DNA of 22,439 nucleotides from UBA6921 sp031363085 (lineage in GTDB: Bacteria; Pseudomonadota; Gammaproteobacteria; SG8-11): NCBI GenBank assembly GCA_031363085.1, contig JANLTU010000235.1:1-22439 (forward strand). The letters run 5' to 3'. This document shows positions 14,385 through 22,439 of the stretch, one piece after another. A program made the position numbers and the translations under genes. The notes under the pieces are model-generated. The model saw only the letters and a program-made list of their open reading frames with translations, searched no databases and was not told the origin of the DNA. Each line of letters starts with the position of its first letter. Position 1 is the first letter of the stretch.

Positions 14385-16109
14385 TTATCCCCACGCGTAG
14401 ACAACTTCCACGTGGTTACCGCACCCTTGGTAACAAACTGATCGGCACAGAGCGTGTAGTAACGGAATGCCCCGACCGTGTAAGCCCTGGTTTTCCTGCA
14501 AATCTTGCAGCATTCTCTCATGCTCGAAACCTGCACCGCTGTCTTCGATACAAATCGTCAAGATGCCACCATTGACGTGGTGGGAGACATAGTCACATTC
14601 GACCGCCACCCAACCACTCTCCGCGTGTGCCAAGCGCGCTGCACGCTCGGTGTAATAACTCAAAAACCCGTCGGGTGAATTTTTGCGCCCGGAATCCAGC
14701 CCCAGCAGTCCATACTCCACGGCGTTGGATAACAGTTCTGCCAAAATCAGATACAGATTCTCGCGATGCGCACCCAAATTCTGTAATTCCGCTATGGCCT
14801 GCAATAAGACCGGAAGCGGATCGAGCTGACGTAACTGGCCAATATCGAATCGCAACCGCAGCTTCCACTCGGAGGTCCTGGAGAGCATCGCTGGCGCTCG
14901 TTCAATAGCGCCGGTATCCGGCATGCATTTCATCTCAACCAGGGTGATATCGTCGGCTTGCTCGACACCGGCCAAAAAAACGCCGAGATCCGCAGTAATA
15001 TCCCCCAGGGCATCGCCGGCGCCAGTCTCAATAAGCGCTTCCAAACGTTCCTGGCCGTAAATAACTACGCCGACCTGCGCTTCGATCAACCCGTCTGTAT
15101 ACAGGTAAACCCGGTCGTTCGGTGCCACTGGGAGTGACTCCATACAGCCATCGAACGCATGACCACCCACAACTCCCAAAGGCAGGTGTTGAGAAGGATA
15201 GCGGCGGTTTTCAGCACCACCGTAAACTAATACGTCCGGCAGCCCACCATTCCATAAACAAAGTCGGCTGGCCTGCGCGTCCAGCGACAGCGCCGCGCCT
15301 GCGCAAAACATTCCGATCGGCAACGTGCTCTTGAGCTTGCGATTCAATTCGATAAGGATCTCGCCCAGCGCGATGCCTTTCTTCGTCATGCTGTAAAATA
15401 GGTCGGCTATCAGCAGCGTGCCGATAGCGGCCCCCAAACCATGGCCGGTGAAATCACCGACGAAAACATGCACGCCACCTGCCGGCCTCGCGGCGGTCAG
15501 TACCACGTCACCGTTAAACGCCGAGCTTGGCAACAACAGACGCCGTATGTTTGGGGACAGATAAGCAGGCTGCTCCACAACAGTATGGAAAATATGTTGC
15601 GCGAATTCATGCTCCCGGTCGACGCGCAGTTGATAGCGTGCCAATGCGTCACGTTGCACGCTTGTGGTCTCGTACAGATCGTGGATACGCAGCAGCGCAT
15701 CAACCTTGGCGCGCAGAATGACACTGTTATAGGGTTTGGACAGGAAGTCGTCGCCGCCCGACGCAATGCAGCGCGCCAGGGATGCTTCATCGGTCGCAGC
15801 GGTAATAAAAATAATCGGCACAAAGCGCGCGCAGGCACGGGCACGAATCGCCTGCGCGGCGGCATAGCCGTCCATCACCGGCATGTTCACATCCAAGGCG
15901 ATCAGATCGGGCGGCGACGCCTCAAACGCGGCAACCGCCTGCGCGCCATCCTCCACCGCCTGCACCAGATAACCTTGCTGCGCAAACATGGACGTAAGTA
16001 ACATCCGGCTCACACGATCATCATCGGCGATCAATACGCGTCGCAACGACACCGATTCAGAACCGGTAGCGGGCAGCACATCGGCGCGCGCCAGAGTCGT
16101 GGAAAACAT
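14385..16109 (-). CDS. Response regulator with PP2C phosphatase and HATPase domains (HsbR/RsbU type)
   Basis: Cytosolic 574-residue partner-switch regulator. Residues 24-143 are a receiver: IADDD, phospho-acceptor Asp73 in 'LIALDVNMPVMDGYAAAQ', Lys125. Residues about 165-395 are a SpoIIE/PP2C phosphatase with metal ligands in FNGDVV (Asp201), 'VFVGDFTGHGLGAAIG' (Asp219), YTDGLIEA (Asp339) and QADDITLVEM (Asp386/387). Residues about 415-574 are an RsbW-like HATPase with ELLSNAVEYG (Asn462), IEDSGAGF and HGRGIPLL. In Pseudomonas, HsbR of the same architecture phosphorylates or dephosphorylates HsbA, which then binds FlgM or a diguanylate cyclase. The cognate STAS protein lies 8 nt upstream. The start has AGGA 7 nt before the ATG. 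It ends the chemotaxis operon and presumably links it to anti-sigma control of motility or biofilm; that output is inferred. Confidence 0.9.
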   Translation of the reverse strand: MFSTTLARADVLPATGSESVSLRRVLIADDDRVSRMLLTSMFAQQGYLVQAVEDGAQAVAAFEASPPDLIALDVNMPVMDGYAAAQAIRARACARFVPIIFITAATDEASLARCIASGGDDFLSKPYNSVILRAKVDALLRIHDLYETTSVQRDALARYQLRVDREHEFAQHIFHTVVEQPAYLSPNIRRLLLPSSAFNGDVVLTAARPAGGVHVFVGDFTGHGLGAAIGTLLIADLFYSMTKKGIALGEILIELNRKLKSTLPIGMFCAGAALSLDAQASRLCLWNGGLPDVLVYGGAENRRYPSQHLPLGVVGGHAFDGCMESLPVAPNDRVYLYTDGLIEAQVGVVIYGQERLEALIETGAGDALGDITADLGVFLAGVEQADDITLVEMKCMPDTGAIERAPAMLSRTSEWKLRLRFDIGQLRQLDPLPVLLQAIAELQNLGAHRENLYLILAELLSNAVEYGLLGLDSGRKNSPDGFLSYYTERAARLAHAESGWVAVECDYVSHHVNGGILTICIEDSGAGFEHERMLQDLQENQGLHGRGIPLLHALCRSVCYQGCGNHVEVVYAWG

Positions 16110-16117
16110 ATATTTTC

Positions 16118-16429
16118 CTACCCAAGCTTGAACAGACGATTGAAGTTAGCGATATCGAGGATTTTCTTGACCTCCGGCCGGGCATTGATAATGCTCACCG
16201 CCGCTTGATCGCCGCCGGCGTACTCGCGCAGCAACAACAACATCCCCAGCGCCGAGCTGTCCATATATTCTGTCCCACCCAGATCGATGGTGAATGCCGG
16301 TTTGGGAAGCCGCTGTTGTACGTCCTCGTAGGCGTGACGGAAATCCCGATGTAAATTGAAGTCAAACCTGCCGGTGATGTAAATCATCACCGCATTGTTT
16401 GTTTCGGATACCCGCACGGTCAACGGCAT
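16118..16429 (-). CDS. STAS-domain anti-sigma factor antagonist (HsbA/SpoIIAA type)
   Basis: A 103-residue single STAS domain. The ATG at 16429 is chosen because AGAGG lies 8 nt upstream; a GTG 9 bases further up is possible. Motifs are 'VMIYITGRFDFNLHRDF' and 'FTIDLGGTEYMDSSALGMLL', in which Ser58 of MDSSALG occupies the position phosphorylated in SpoIIAA and HsbA. Its phosphorylation state should be set by the kinase and phosphatase domains of the next gene. The dephosphorylated form would bind an anti-sigma factor or another partner, which is not encoded in this window. It lies 41 nt after the second receptor gene, in the same operon. Confidence 0.92.
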   Translation of the reverse strand: MPLTVRVSETNNAVMIYITGRFDFNLHRDFRHAYEDVQQRLPKPAFTIDLGGTEYMDSSALGMLLLLREYAGGDQAAVSIINARPEVKKILDIANFNRLFKLG

Positions 16430-16470
16430 TGGCTTCACCTCTTTAGTTATTTACTCGGCGCAATTCCCAC

Positions 16471-17715
16471 TCAAAAAAGACTGACTGCCCCCGCTTCCAG
16501 ATCGTGTTGATCGACTGACTTGTGTTGCGTCTGGAGCTGCGCCTGGCTCGCCTGAGCGAGAATATTCTTGAGTGCCGCGATTTTGGCGTGGTAGTCCGCC
16601 ACCCCGCCCGCCTGTTCTCCGTTCAGCATTTTGCACGGAACCACATCCACCACTTTGGATTTTCCTTCCAGCACATTGATGCGTTTGTCGATATGCGCCA
16701 GTAATTGCACGACGAGATCCTCGAATTGCAACGACATCACCGCACGATTCACATCCTCGTCGATCTGCTTCGACAACGCGCCGACCTGCTCCAGTTTGAC
16801 AGCAGTGAATTCATTGAGCCGCCCGATCTCGGCGGTCATGTCGTCAACGCGCTGCTTGGCGGTCAACATCATGTTCATATCCTTTGAGGCCATCTTGTGG
16901 ATCACCGTGCGCACCCCTTCGATGGTCGAAAGATTGCCCTGCACCACGCGTGCGATTTCGCTGCCGAGGCGGCTGGAGTGGCCGGAAAGTTTGCGTACTT
17001 CGTCGGCCACCACTGCGAACCCACGCCCCGCTTCGCCGGCGCGCGCCGCTTCAATGGCGGCATTCAGCGCCAGCAGATTGGTCTGATCCGCGATACTCTT
17101 CACGTCACTCAGCAGATTCACCACCGCATTGACTTGCTCACCCATACTATCCAGCCGATGCAGCAACTCCATGCTGCCGGTGGACGTGGACACAATGTAG
17201 TCCACGAAATACTGCAAAATGTTTTCGGTCTCGGCGACGAACTCGCGAATGCTGACGCCCTCTTTACCGTCTGCGGCGATGCGCGACATGCTGGCGATCA
17301 GCGCTTCAACCATAGCTCGCTGCGCCTCCGCCTTGGCGCCCAAGCCCCGGAAACTCGTCGACAAGCCCTGCACGGCGTGGGTAACCATACCGCGCGCCTG
17401 CGTCACCTCGGTGCGCAAATGATCAATCTGCGTTTGCGCCCCCTGCCCGACTGCGCCGCACAAGCTCTCTACTTCTGCATTCAACAGCACCGTTTCAGCG
17501 TGCTGCGCCTGCTGCTGCTTAGCCACAGCATACCCATGCGCCGACGAACGCACTACGGTGAATGCCCATGACGCCGCGACCACGAGCAGCGCCGCGATAT
17601 TCAGCACCGGCAACGCCACCACCAGCACCGTGCACACGACCGTGACCAAGAAAGGCAGCGCACAGCTACGCATCACGCTCTTAAGCACGTTTTGCTGTTT
17701 TCCGCTCAGTTTCAT
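16471..17715 (-). CDS. Methyl-accepting chemotaxis protein without periplasmic sensor or HAMP domain
   Basis: A 414-residue receptor. I choose the ATG at 17715, preceded by AAGGA at 7 nt; starts at 17730 (ATGA overlap with cheB) or 17748 are possible. Two adjacent hydrophobic segments (about 18-38 and 39-56) leave almost no periplasmic loop, followed by a coiled coil without an obvious HAMP. The conserved signalling tip is 'SIADQTNLLALNAAIEAARA' then 'GRGFAVVADEVRKLSG', and later SLQFEDLVVQLL, typical of this receptor class. The C-terminus (GAVSLF) lacks a CheR-docking pentapeptide. It follows cheB by 11 nt and precedes the STAS gene. It probably senses an intracellular or membrane-related cue, or acts as an array adaptor; the ligand is unknown. 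Confidence 0.88.
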   Translation of the reverse strand: MKLSGKQQNVLKSVMRSCALPFLVTVVCTVLVVALPVLNIAALLVVAASWAFTVVRSSAHGYAVAKQQQAQHAETVLLNAEVESLCGAVGQGAQTQIDHLRTEVTQARGMVTHAVQGLSTSFRGLGAKAEAQRAMVEALIASMSRIAADGKEGVSIREFVAETENILQYFVDYIVSTSTGSMELLHRLDSMGEQVNAVVNLLSDVKSIADQTNLLALNAAIEAARAGEAGRGFAVVADEVRKLSGHSSRLGSEIARVVQGNLSTIEGVRTVIHKMASKDMNMMLTAKQRVDDMTAEIGRLNEFTAVKLEQVGALSKQIDEDVNRAVMSLQFEDLVVQLLAHIDKRINVLEGKSKVVDVVPCKMLNGEQAGGVADYHAKIAALKNILAQASQAQLQTQHKSVDQHDLEAGAVSLF

Positions 17716-17726
17716 TTTCTCGTCCT

Positions 17727-18797
17727 TCATACCCATTTCATGACCCACGCGGCAATTCGCTCCAATGGCAACACCTCATCGACGCCACCGTGCTTCACCG
17801 CTTCGCCCGGCATGCCCCACACCACGCTGGTTTTTTCATCTTGCGCAACGGTCTTGGCACCTGCATCTTTCATCTCCTTCATGCCACGCGCGCCGTCGTC
17901 GCCCATGCCGGTGAGAATCACGCCGATGGCGTTGAGACCGACACTCTGCGCAATCGAGCGGAACAAAACGTCAACACTGGGGCGATGCCGGTTCACCGGT
18001 GGGCCGTCGCTCAAGCGGCAGATATAACGCGCGCCGCTGCGCTCGACGTAAAGATGCCGCCCGCCGGGTGCAATGTAGGCGTGGCCGGTGACGATCTGCT
18101 GCCCATCTTTAGCTTCACACACCGTCATGGCCGACGCCGCATTCATGCGCTTGGCGAAGGGTTCGCTGAAGGCTTCGGGAATATGCTGGGTGATCACCAT
18201 GCCCGGTGCATCCGCCGGCATGCGCATCAGCACTTCCTTGATTGCCTCGGTGCCGCCGGTGGACGCCCCCAGCGCGATGATTTGTTCGGTGGTTTTAAAT
18301 TGTCTTGATACGCCCTTTTTGGCCAGCACCGCATCGGCGGACAGCTTGGGCGCGACGCTGCGATCTTCGCCGCGCTCTTTGTAGGGACGCACTTTAGCCT
18401 GGGCCGCCGCCTTGACCTTGGCAATGATTTCCTCACTGTATTCCAGCAACTGCTGCTTCACGTCGAGCTTTGGCTTGGTGACGAAATCCACCGCGCCGAT
18501 TTCCAGCGCCTGAAAAGTCACGTCCGCGCCCTTCTCGGTGAGCGACGACACCATCAGCACCGGCATGGGGCGCAGCCGCATCAGATTTTTCAGGAACGTC
18601 ACGCCGTCCATCTTCGGCATTTCCACGTCCAGCGTCAGCACGTCGGGATTCAACTGCTTGATCTTGTCGCGTGCGATCAGCGGATCGGCCGCAGCACCGA
18701 CCACCTCGATGCCGGAATCGCCGTTCAATATCTCGGTGAGCAGTTGACGAATCATCGCGGAGTCGTCGATCACCAATACTTTGATCTTCTTTGTCAT
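17727..18797 (-). CDS. cheB: Chemotaxis response regulator protein-glutamate methylesterase/deamidase CheB
   Basis: A 356-residue cytosolic enzyme that removes methyl groups from receptor glutamates and deamidates glutamines, giving adaptation. The start is the ATG at 18797 with GAGG upstream; the open frame beyond it overlaps cheD in another frame. The receiver domain has 'KVLVIDDSAMIRQLL' and 'PDVLTLDVEMPKMDG' (Asp57). After a linker, the methylesterase domain has the catalytic Ser in 'IIALGASTGGTEAIKE', His in 'GMVITQHIPEAFSEPFAKRM' and Asp in 'GVILTGMGDDGARGMKEM'. It lies 10 nt downstream of cheD. All expected catalytic residues are present. Confidence 0.97.
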   Translation of the reverse strand: MTKKIKVLVIDDSAMIRQLLTEILNGDSGIEVVGAAADPLIARDKIKQLNPDVLTLDVEMPKMDGVTFLKNLMRLRPMPVLMVSSLTEKGADVTFQALEIGAVDFVTKPKLDVKQQLLEYSEEIIAKVKAAAQAKVRPYKERGEDRSVAPKLSADAVLAKKGVSRQFKTTEQIIALGASTGGTEAIKEVLMRMPADAPGMVITQHIPEAFSEPFAKRMNAASAMTVCEAKDGQQIVTGHAYIAPGGRHLYVERSGARYICRLSDGPPVNRHRPSVDVLFRSIAQSVGLNAIGVILTGMGDDGARGMKEMKDAGAKTVAQDEKTSVVWGMPGEAVKHGGVDEVLPLERIAAWVMKWV

Positions 18798-18807
18798 GTC
18801 CGCAGCC

Positions 18808-19473
18808 TCAAAACAATTCCACGCCGCCGCCGACCGGCGTTTTTTCCAGAGAAGCGCGGTACTGCCGCTCACGATCCAGAATCGTGCTGTTGTGCAGCGC
18901 GCGCAGCTTTTTTACGCGCACGCGGCCATCGGCGGGGAAGTACGCCACCTTGCGCGGATAGATGTCGCCAACGTGTTCGCCCAGCAGATTTAAGCCCTCG
19001 GCGTGAATGTAACTGCGGGCGAAGTCGATATTCATGCGGCCGATGTTGGTCATCTTCTCCAAAATCTGTCCGCCGCCGACAATTTTCACTTCCAGGTGTT
19101 CGCGGCGCCCGCCGCATTTGAGTATTTCATTGATCAGCGCCTCCATCGCGTAGTTGCCGTAGCGGTTCGCGTCGCTGGCCTGCATGCGTACGGCGTCAGC
19201 TTCTTCATGCTTGGCCGGCAGCATGAAATGATTCATGCCACCCACACCCAGCATACGGTCACGCACGCACGCCGAAATACAGGAACCGAGCACGGTAATC
19301 ACGCCTTCGCCGCGCACCGTGACGTAAAACTCCCCTGGCAGGATTTTCGCCATGAATACGTTGTGCACCGGATCCCAATAGCGATTGATGTGCGTGAATG
19401 CGGGCAACGCGGGTGGCAGCTCCTCGCCGGAGTTGGGATTCGATTGGCGCAGGCGACTGCGTAGCACAACCAT
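18808..19473 (-). CDS. cheD: Chemoreceptor glutamine deamidase CheD
   Basis: A 221-residue cytosolic enzyme that deamidates specific receptor glutamines to methylatable glutamates and can interact with CheC or CheY systems. The active-site region reads 'GVITVLGSCISACVRDRMLG', with the nucleophilic Cys65, followed by His82 in 'GGMNHFMLPA'; Thr60 completes the usual triad. The later 'GGGQILEKMTNIGRMNIDFA' and 'DIYPRKVAYFPADGRVRVKK' stretches match the family. The N-terminal ~30 residues before 'YWDPVHNVFMAKILPGEFYV' form a longer, polar extension common in proteobacterial CheD. It starts 1 nt after the cheR stop, with GGAG 6 nt before the ATG. No cheC is seen here. Confidence 0.96.
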   Translation of the reverse strand: MVVLRSRLRQSNPNSGEELPPALPAFTHINRYWDPVHNVFMAKILPGEFYVTVRGEGVITVLGSCISACVRDRMLGVGGMNHFMLPAKHEEADAVRMQASDANRYGNYAMEALINEILKCGGRREHLEVKIVGGGQILEKMTNIGRMNIDFARSYIHAEGLNLLGEHVGDIYPRKVAYFPADGRVRVKKLRALHNSTILDRERQYRASLEKTPVGGGVELF

Positions 19474-19474
19474 G

Positions 19475-20359
19475 TCAGCTCCGCTTGCGATACATGGTTT
19501 GGCCGACCAGCTCGAACCGGTCGGTCACTTTGTTCAAGGTTTCGGAATGGCCGACAAACAGCCTGCCGTCGGTGCTCAGCAGGTCGGCGAAACGATCAAA
19601 CAAGCGCGCCTGGGTCGGCTTGTCGAAGTAGATCACCACGTTGCGGCAAAAGATCACGTCGATCAGGCCACGCATCGGCCAGGTCTCCATCAGATTGAGC
19701 TGATTGAACGCGATCAAGCGCTGCAATTCGGCAACCACCTGCACCCGGCCCGCATTGACACCCACGCCGCGCCGGAAAAAACGCCGCAGACGTTCACGTG
19801 AAACATTACTCACCCGATCTGCGGCGTACACTCCGGTACGCGCGGTTTCCAATACGCTGGTGTCCAAATCGGTAGCCAGCAGCCTCACATCCCACCCCGG
19901 TTGGTCGAGCACGGTCTCAGATAACACCATCGCCAACGAATAGGGTTCTTCGCCGGTGGAACAGCCCGCCGACCACACCCGCAAGCGGCGCGCCGCGCGC
20001 CGCGCATGCATCAATTCTGGCAACACCTGGTTGCATAACGCCTCGAAATGGTGGTTCTCGCGGAAAAACGACGTCAGATTGGTGGTGATGGCATTCAGAA
20101 ACTCGGTCAGTTCGGTCTCCGCATGCTGCTGCAAAAACCTAAGGTAATCGTCAAAGCGGGCCAGTTGCAGAACGCGCAGCCGCCGCGACAGCCGCCCGTA
20201 CACCAAGTTGCCTTTTGCCTCCGATAAGTGAATACCTGCGTGTTCGTACACCAGCACGCGGATGCGTTCGAAATCGACAGCGGTGAACTTGAATTCACGC
20301 TGTGCCGTAGATGCAGCCCACGGGTCACGCGGGCTGACCGGCACACTGTCTGTTGTCAT
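19475..20359 (-). CDS. cheR: Chemotaxis protein methyltransferase CheR
   Basis: Methylates receptor glutamates using S-adenosylmethionine. It has 294 residues from the ATG at 20359; a GTG at 20377 would add six, and neither has a clear ribosome site. The N-terminal helical domain reads 'FERIRVLVYEHAGIHLSEAK' and 'YGRLSRRLRVL'. The SAM domain reads 'TNLTSFFRENHHFEAL', 'LRVWSAGCSTGEEPYSLAM', 'VRLLATDLDTSVLETARTGV', 'DVIFCRNVVIYFD' and 'GRLFVGHSETL'. This gene lies about 210 nt after the Tsr-like receptor gene, whose tail carries a CheR-docking pentapeptide, and 1 nt before cheD. The gap upstream holds no gene that I can support. Confidence 0.96.
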   Translation of the reverse strand: MTTDSVPVSPRDPWAASTAQREFKFTAVDFERIRVLVYEHAGIHLSEAKGNLVYGRLSRRLRVLQLARFDDYLRFLQQHAETELTEFLNAITTNLTSFFRENHHFEALCNQVLPELMHARRAARRLRVWSAGCSTGEEPYSLAMVLSETVLDQPGWDVRLLATDLDTSVLETARTGVYAADRVSNVSRERLRRFFRRGVGVNAGRVQVVAELQRLIAFNQLNLMETWPMRGLIDVIFCRNVVIYFDKPTQARLFDRFADLLSTDGRLFVGHSETLNKVTDRFELVGQTMYRKRS

Positions 20360-20570
20360 CGCCGTTATTGTGTTCACTCAACGAAACAGCGCGTGAAATG
20401 GGCGTACAACACCCTAGGGTTAGGGTCACGATCATTGCGATTGGCGAATACCGTCCTCGCTGGACCCAGGAAAACCAAGGGCAATGAATGAAGCCTGGCT
20501 GTGTTCATAATGGGCAGACCAACCTGCGTGTGGCACTTGAATAAGTAGAATTGGCAGTGACACCGATCCT

Positions 20571-22331
20571 TTAAAATTCGTCCCAATCACTTTTAGCATC
20601 GACTTTCGCGGCCATAGGTGCGGGAGGAGTGCCAGCATGCTCGGCGTGCGCCGCCTGCTTGACTGCCGGGCGCGGGGCACGCGCCTTGAACTCGCTCGTG
20701 GAGCGCGCCGTGTTACGGCTCTTCGGCTTGGGGACGGATTCGAACGCTGCGGTACTTCTCGCCATGCTTGCTTTGGCCGCGCCGCGTTCGTCCATCTTGA
20801 AGGTGGCCATCATTTCGCGCAGGGATTGCGCCTGCTCTTCCATGGATTTGCTGGCCGCAGCGGCTTCTTCCACCAAGGCGGCGTTTTGCTGGGTGACTTC
20901 GTCCATCTGCATCACCGCCTTGTTGACCTGCTCGATGCCGACGCTCTGTTCCTGCGATGCGGCGGCGATCTCGGCGACGATGTCGCTCACCTTCTTCACC
21001 GCGCCGACGATCTCCCCGAGCGTCTGGCCGGACTGTTCGACCAGCTTGGAACCGTCCTCGACTTTTTGCACCGAGTCGCCGATCAGGTCTTTAATTTCCT
21101 TGGCGGAGGCGGCACTGCGTTGCGCGAGGTTGCGCACTTCACCCGCCACCACCGCGAAACCGCGGCCCTGCTCGCCGGCGCGCGCCGCTTCGACGGCGGC
21201 ATTCAAGGCCAGCAAGTTGGTCTGGAACGCGATCTCGTCGATCACGCCGATGATGTCGGCGATTTTCTTGCTCGCGCTGTTGATGCCGCCCATCGCCGCG
21301 ATGGCTTTGCCCACCACCTCGCCACCCTTCTCGGCCTGCTCGCGCGCGGCGGCCGCCAGTTGATTGGCCTGGCGTGCGTTGTCGGCATTTTGCTTCACGG
21401 TCGAGGTCAGCTCTTCCATGCTGGACGCGGTTTCTTCCAGCGAGGCCGCCTGCTCTTCGGTGCGTTGCGACAGGTTGCTATTGCCGGCGGAAATTTGCCC
21501 CGCACCGGTGGCGACCGACGAGGCAGTCGCGTTGATCTTGCCGACCATGTCCTTCAAGTTATCGTTCATGGTCTTCATCGATTGCAGCAACTGGCCGGTC
21601 TCGTCCTTGGTGGTGACGTCGATGCGGCTGGTCAGGTCGCCGTCGGCGACGCGCGCCGCGACCTGTCCGGCTTCCGCCAAGGGACCCGTGACGCTGCGCG
21701 TGATGAACCAGGCGATCAGCGCGCCCAGCACGACCGCCGCCAACGCCAGTGAAATCACCAAGGTACGGGCACTGGCATAGGATGCATGTGCGACTTCCAC
21801 GCTTTCAGCAGTCTTTTTTTCCTGAAACTTCAGCATTTCGTCCAGATCATCCAGCCACTTACGCTGATTGGGCCGCACTTCTTTCATCAAGACCTGGGTC
21901 GCCTCGGCCGTCTTGTTGGCCCTGCCCAATTGCACGGTTTTGTCCGTCAGCGGCCGGGTGGTGGCGCGCGCCTCTTCGATCTTTGCGAGCAGCGCCTTAC
22001 CCTGCTCGCTTTTAACTAAAGCGGTAATCGACTTAGCGTTATCGCTATATTCCTCGCGCGCTTTGTCGAGGCGTTTGCTTTCCGCTGCCATACCTTCCTC
22101 ATCGGTCAGCAACACGATATTGCGTACCGCAATTGCGGTGGTTTGCACCTGCTCACGCATTTCCCGGACAAAATTGACTTTAACCATATTGTCCAAGGCA
22201 ATGTCGTCCAGCTTGTCCTGAATATCAGCCATGCGCGACAGACCAACGGCCGCGAGCGTGATCATAAGCGTCAGCACCAGACCGAACCCCAAACCCAACC
22301 GTAAACCGATTTTCAAATTGCCGATATTCAT
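20571..22331 (-). CDS. Methyl-accepting chemotaxis protein (Tsr-like, four-helix-bundle sensor)
   Basis: A 586-residue transmembrane chemoreceptor. Order: membrane helix 9-31; periplasmic helical domain about 32-188 of 4HB_MCP type; membrane helix 189-211; HAMP 212-264 ('TRSVTGPLAEAGQVAARVAD'); then a class-36H-like signalling domain. Methylation stretches surround TEEQAASLEETASSMEEL, and the tip reads 'DEIAFQTNLLALNAAVEAAR' then 'GRGFAVVAGEVRNLAQRSA'. A flexible Ala/Pro/Lys tail ends in DWDEF, an x-W-x-x-F pentapeptide that binds CheR (and CheB), as NWETF does in E. coli Tsr. The ATG at 22331 has GGAGG 9 nt upstream. It lies between cheW and cheR and is probably the main receptor of this array. 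The ligand is not predictable. Confidence 0.96.
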   Translation of the reverse strand: MNIGNLKIGLRLGLGFGLVLTLMITLAAVGLSRMADIQDKLDDIALDNMVKVNFVREMREQVQTTAIAVRNIVLLTDEEGMAAESKRLDKAREEYSDNAKSITALVKSEQGKALLAKIEEARATTRPLTDKTVQLGRANKTAEATQVLMKEVRPNQRKWLDDLDEMLKFQEKKTAESVEVAHASYASARTLVISLALAAVVLGALIAWFITRSVTGPLAEAGQVAARVADGDLTSRIDVTTKDETGQLLQSMKTMNDNLKDMVGKINATASSVATGAGQISAGNSNLSQRTEEQAASLEETASSMEELTSTVKQNADNARQANQLAAAAREQAEKGGEVVGKAIAAMGGINSASKKIADIIGVIDEIAFQTNLLALNAAVEAARAGEQGRGFAVVAGEVRNLAQRSAASAKEIKDLIGDSVQKVEDGSKLVEQSGQTLGEIVGAVKKVSDIVAEIAAASQEQSVGIEQVNKAVMQMDEVTQQNAALVEEAAAASKSMEEQAQSLREMMATFKMDERGAAKASMARSTAAFESVPKPKSRNTARSTSEFKARAPRPAVKQAAHAEHAGTPPAPMAAKVDAKSDWDEF

Positions 22332-22382
22332 GTAATTAACCTCCAGAAAAGCATTGCTTGAATGTAAACGTTGAACAGAATG

Positions 22383-22439
22383 TTATTTGGCTATACCCGG
22401 CACCGCCGCCGCATCCAGCGCCGCGACTTCGGCCGGGTT
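22383..22439 (-). CDS. cheW: C-terminal end of a CheW-like coupling protein (partial)
   Basis: An open frame enters from the right edge on the - strand and stops at TAA (22383-22385), giving 18 residues: NPAEVAALDAAAVPGIAK. The 'NPAEVAALDAA' pattern resembles the C-terminus of many proteobacterial CheW proteins. The place, 51 nt upstream of an mcp-cheR-cheD-cheB series, is where cheW commonly sits. CheW couples receptors to the CheA kinase. With so few residues the assignment rests mostly on context. Confidence 0.55.
   Translation of the reverse strand, partial: NPAEVAALDAAAVPGIAK

Noticed and set aside
20411..20426. ACCCTAGGGT palindrome followed by a second TAGGGT, looking like a telomere-type repeat
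   Set aside because: Only two hexamer units on a bacterial chromosome between two che genes; most likely chance.
20540..20575. Possible sigma-28 flagellar promoter (TAAA ... GCCAATTC) after the receptor gene
   Set aside because: Spacing is 14 rather than 15 and the -10 half matches GCCGATAA only in part; not enough to call.
20637..21752. 371-residue + strand open frame opposite the Tsr-like receptor gene
   Set aside because: Mirror of the receptor coding sequence, low-complexity Leu/Gly/His/Arg composition, no motif.

Overview
The window carries about 19 protein genes, two of them cut by the window edges. It looks like the chromosome of a motile, aerobic, Gram-negative proteobacterium, probably a betaproteobacterium or a close gammaproteobacterium. 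The grounds are GC-rich codon use, TonB-dependent outer-membrane uptake, an oxygen-dependent HemF, a cheW-mcp-cheR-cheD-cheB cluster, an HsbR/HsbA-type partner switch, and a tsaC/hemF neighbourhood like that of pseudomonads. I see no rRNA, tRNA, CRISPR array, insertion sequence or integrase, and no gene-free stretch longer than 300 bases.

Left part (1-4185): the tail of an unidentified + strand gene is followed by about 180 bases without a gene. Then come two - strand genes of a branched-chain amino-acid type ABC transporter: a lipoprotein binding protein (transcribed first) and a LivH-type permease, with a strong hairpin between them. No livM, livG or livF follows. Divergent from these, on the + strand, are tsaC (tRNA t6A modification) and hemF (haem synthesis).

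Middle (4176-10499), all on the - strand: a TonB-dependent receptor, a periplasmic ABC_sub_bind-family protein and a 1068-residue hybrid histidine kinase (PAS, HisKA, HATPase, degenerate REC, REC, Hpt). This order suggests a module that binds a ligand at the outer membrane, carries it through a periplasmic binding protein and signals by phosphorelay. The kinase gene converges on hemF, and their coding ends overlap.

Middle right (10625-14162), - strand: an acetolactate-synthase-like thiamine-diphosphate enzyme followed by two paralogous small proteins of the citrate synthase/citryl-CoA lyase fold, the two overlapping by ATGA. By eye both small proteins have lost the usual catalytic His/Asp residues, so this three-gene set is the best candidate for an undescribed pathway.

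Right part (14385-22439), - strand: a chemotaxis operon in the order cheW (only its end is seen), a Tsr-like receptor with a CheR-docking tail, cheR, cheD, cheB, a second HAMP-less receptor, a STAS anti-sigma-factor antagonist and a REC-PP2C-HATPase regulator (HsbA/HsbR type). Spacings are mostly 1-35 nt, so chemotaxis adaptation and a partner-switching circuit appear to be co-transcribed.
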